DNA from: Myxococcales bacterium
Lineage (GTDB): Bacteria; Myxococcota; Myxococcia; Myxococcales; Myxococcaceae
Direction of reading: 5' to 3'
DNA length: 64,000 nucleotides
Assembly (NCBI GenBank): GCA_020846875.1
Contig: JADLDB010000169.1
Location: 87,292 to 151,291, forward strand
The notes beneath the pieces were generated by a model that did no database searches, was not told where the DNA came from, and was given only the letters and a program-made list of their open reading frames with translations. This document shows, piece after piece, positions 63,855 to 64,000 of the stretch. How positions within the stretch are numbered: position 1 is the stretch's first letter; every line of letters starts with the position of its first letter. The position numbers were made by a program, and so were the translations under genes.

Positions 63855-64000
63855 ATGGCCCGTCCGCTCTTCCTCTCCCTGGCCGCCGCGCTGGGGTGCC
63901 TCGTCCTCGTGCCGGCGTTGTCCGCGTGCGGCAGCTCGAAGAAGCCTTGCAGCAGCAGCACCTGCCAGGGGTGCTGTGACACCGCGGGCCAGTGCCAGAC
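63855..64000 (+). CDS. Cys-rich lipoprotein, N-terminal fragment
   Basis: At least 48 residues; the gene runs off the right edge. A signal sequence ends L-S-A-C (near residue 25), followed by closely spaced Cys residues (KKPCSSSTCQGCCDTAGQC in part). The Cys pattern resembles the other myxobacterial Cys-rich lipoproteins in this window. It starts 11 bases after the MFS transporter stop. Confidence 0.7.
   Translation, partial: MARPLFLSLAAALGCLVLVPALSACGSSKKPCSSSTCQGCCDTAGQCQ

Overview
This window is very GC-rich, with almost every third codon position G or C. It is densely packed, with many 4-base stop/start overlaps and many GTG starts. The gene content points to a myxobacterium (phylum Myxococcota): many lipoproteins with Ig-like, lamin-tail and cysteine-rich segments, a soluble Ser/Thr kinase carrying a PilZ domain, a hybrid PAS histidine kinase, an alkyl-DHAP-synthase-like flavoprotein and an acetoin-utilisation/HDAC-type deacetylase. 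This assignment rests on gene content only. No tRNA, rRNA, CRISPR array, insertion sequence or prophage was seen, and no gene-free stretch exceeds about 300 bases.

Region 1 (1-21733, minus strand) is the most unusual part. Six giant lipoproteins of about 1,080-1,130 residues form two successive triplets, each in the transcription order C, B, A: C1-B1-A1 at 19449 to 9431 and C2-B2-A2 at 9190 to 1. The last is cut by the window edge. Each full-length protein has a lipobox, five Ig-like repeats, a beta-sandwich domain, a lamin-tail-like domain ending in a conserved cysteine pair, and a second nidogen-like beta-sandwich domain at the C-terminus. A2 looks like an A/B chimera. Upstream on the same strand lie a small outer-membrane beta-barrel and a lipoprotein with an HEXXH zinc-protease motif, so the region reads as one surface-protein island.

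Region 2 (21789-41614) starts with aspS, followed by a decayed remnant of a TIGR01777-type epimerase, a small secreted protein, a Cys/Gly-rich lipoprotein and a NAPE-PLD-like metallo-beta-lactamase-fold hydrolase. A plus-strand operon (27544-32614) then encodes an alkyl-DHAP-synthase-like flavoprotein, GlcE-like and GlcF-like proteins, a diacylglycerol-kinase-family enzyme and a thioesterase, suggesting lipid chemistry. Next come a hybrid histidine kinase, a convergently overlapping SNF2 helicase, a PF09650-like secreted protein, an EF-hand-like lipoprotein, a 2OG-Fe(II) oxygenase-like protein and a PafA-type alkaline phosphatase.

Region 3 (41696-51951) carries a YbgC-type thioesterase, glpX, a SRPBCC protein, a 58-residue acidic protein, an HDAC-like enzyme with a long extra C-terminal domain and an OsmC peroxidase. 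Opposite these lies a minus-strand operon of a lidless Hsp70, a proline-rich J-domain protein, a CvpA-like membrane protein and arginine decarboxylase (speA).

Region 4 (52072-64000) has a class II glutamine-amidotransferase-like protein without the catalytic cysteine. It is followed by a signalling operon (kinase-PilZ-J-like-TPR, an FHA protein and a CPBP membrane protease) preceded by polX. Then come a Rieske protein with a DUF2400 protein, an unknown protein behind a MscS channel with a cyclic-nucleotide-binding domain, holB, an AmpG-like MFS transporter and the start of another lipoprotein at the right edge.
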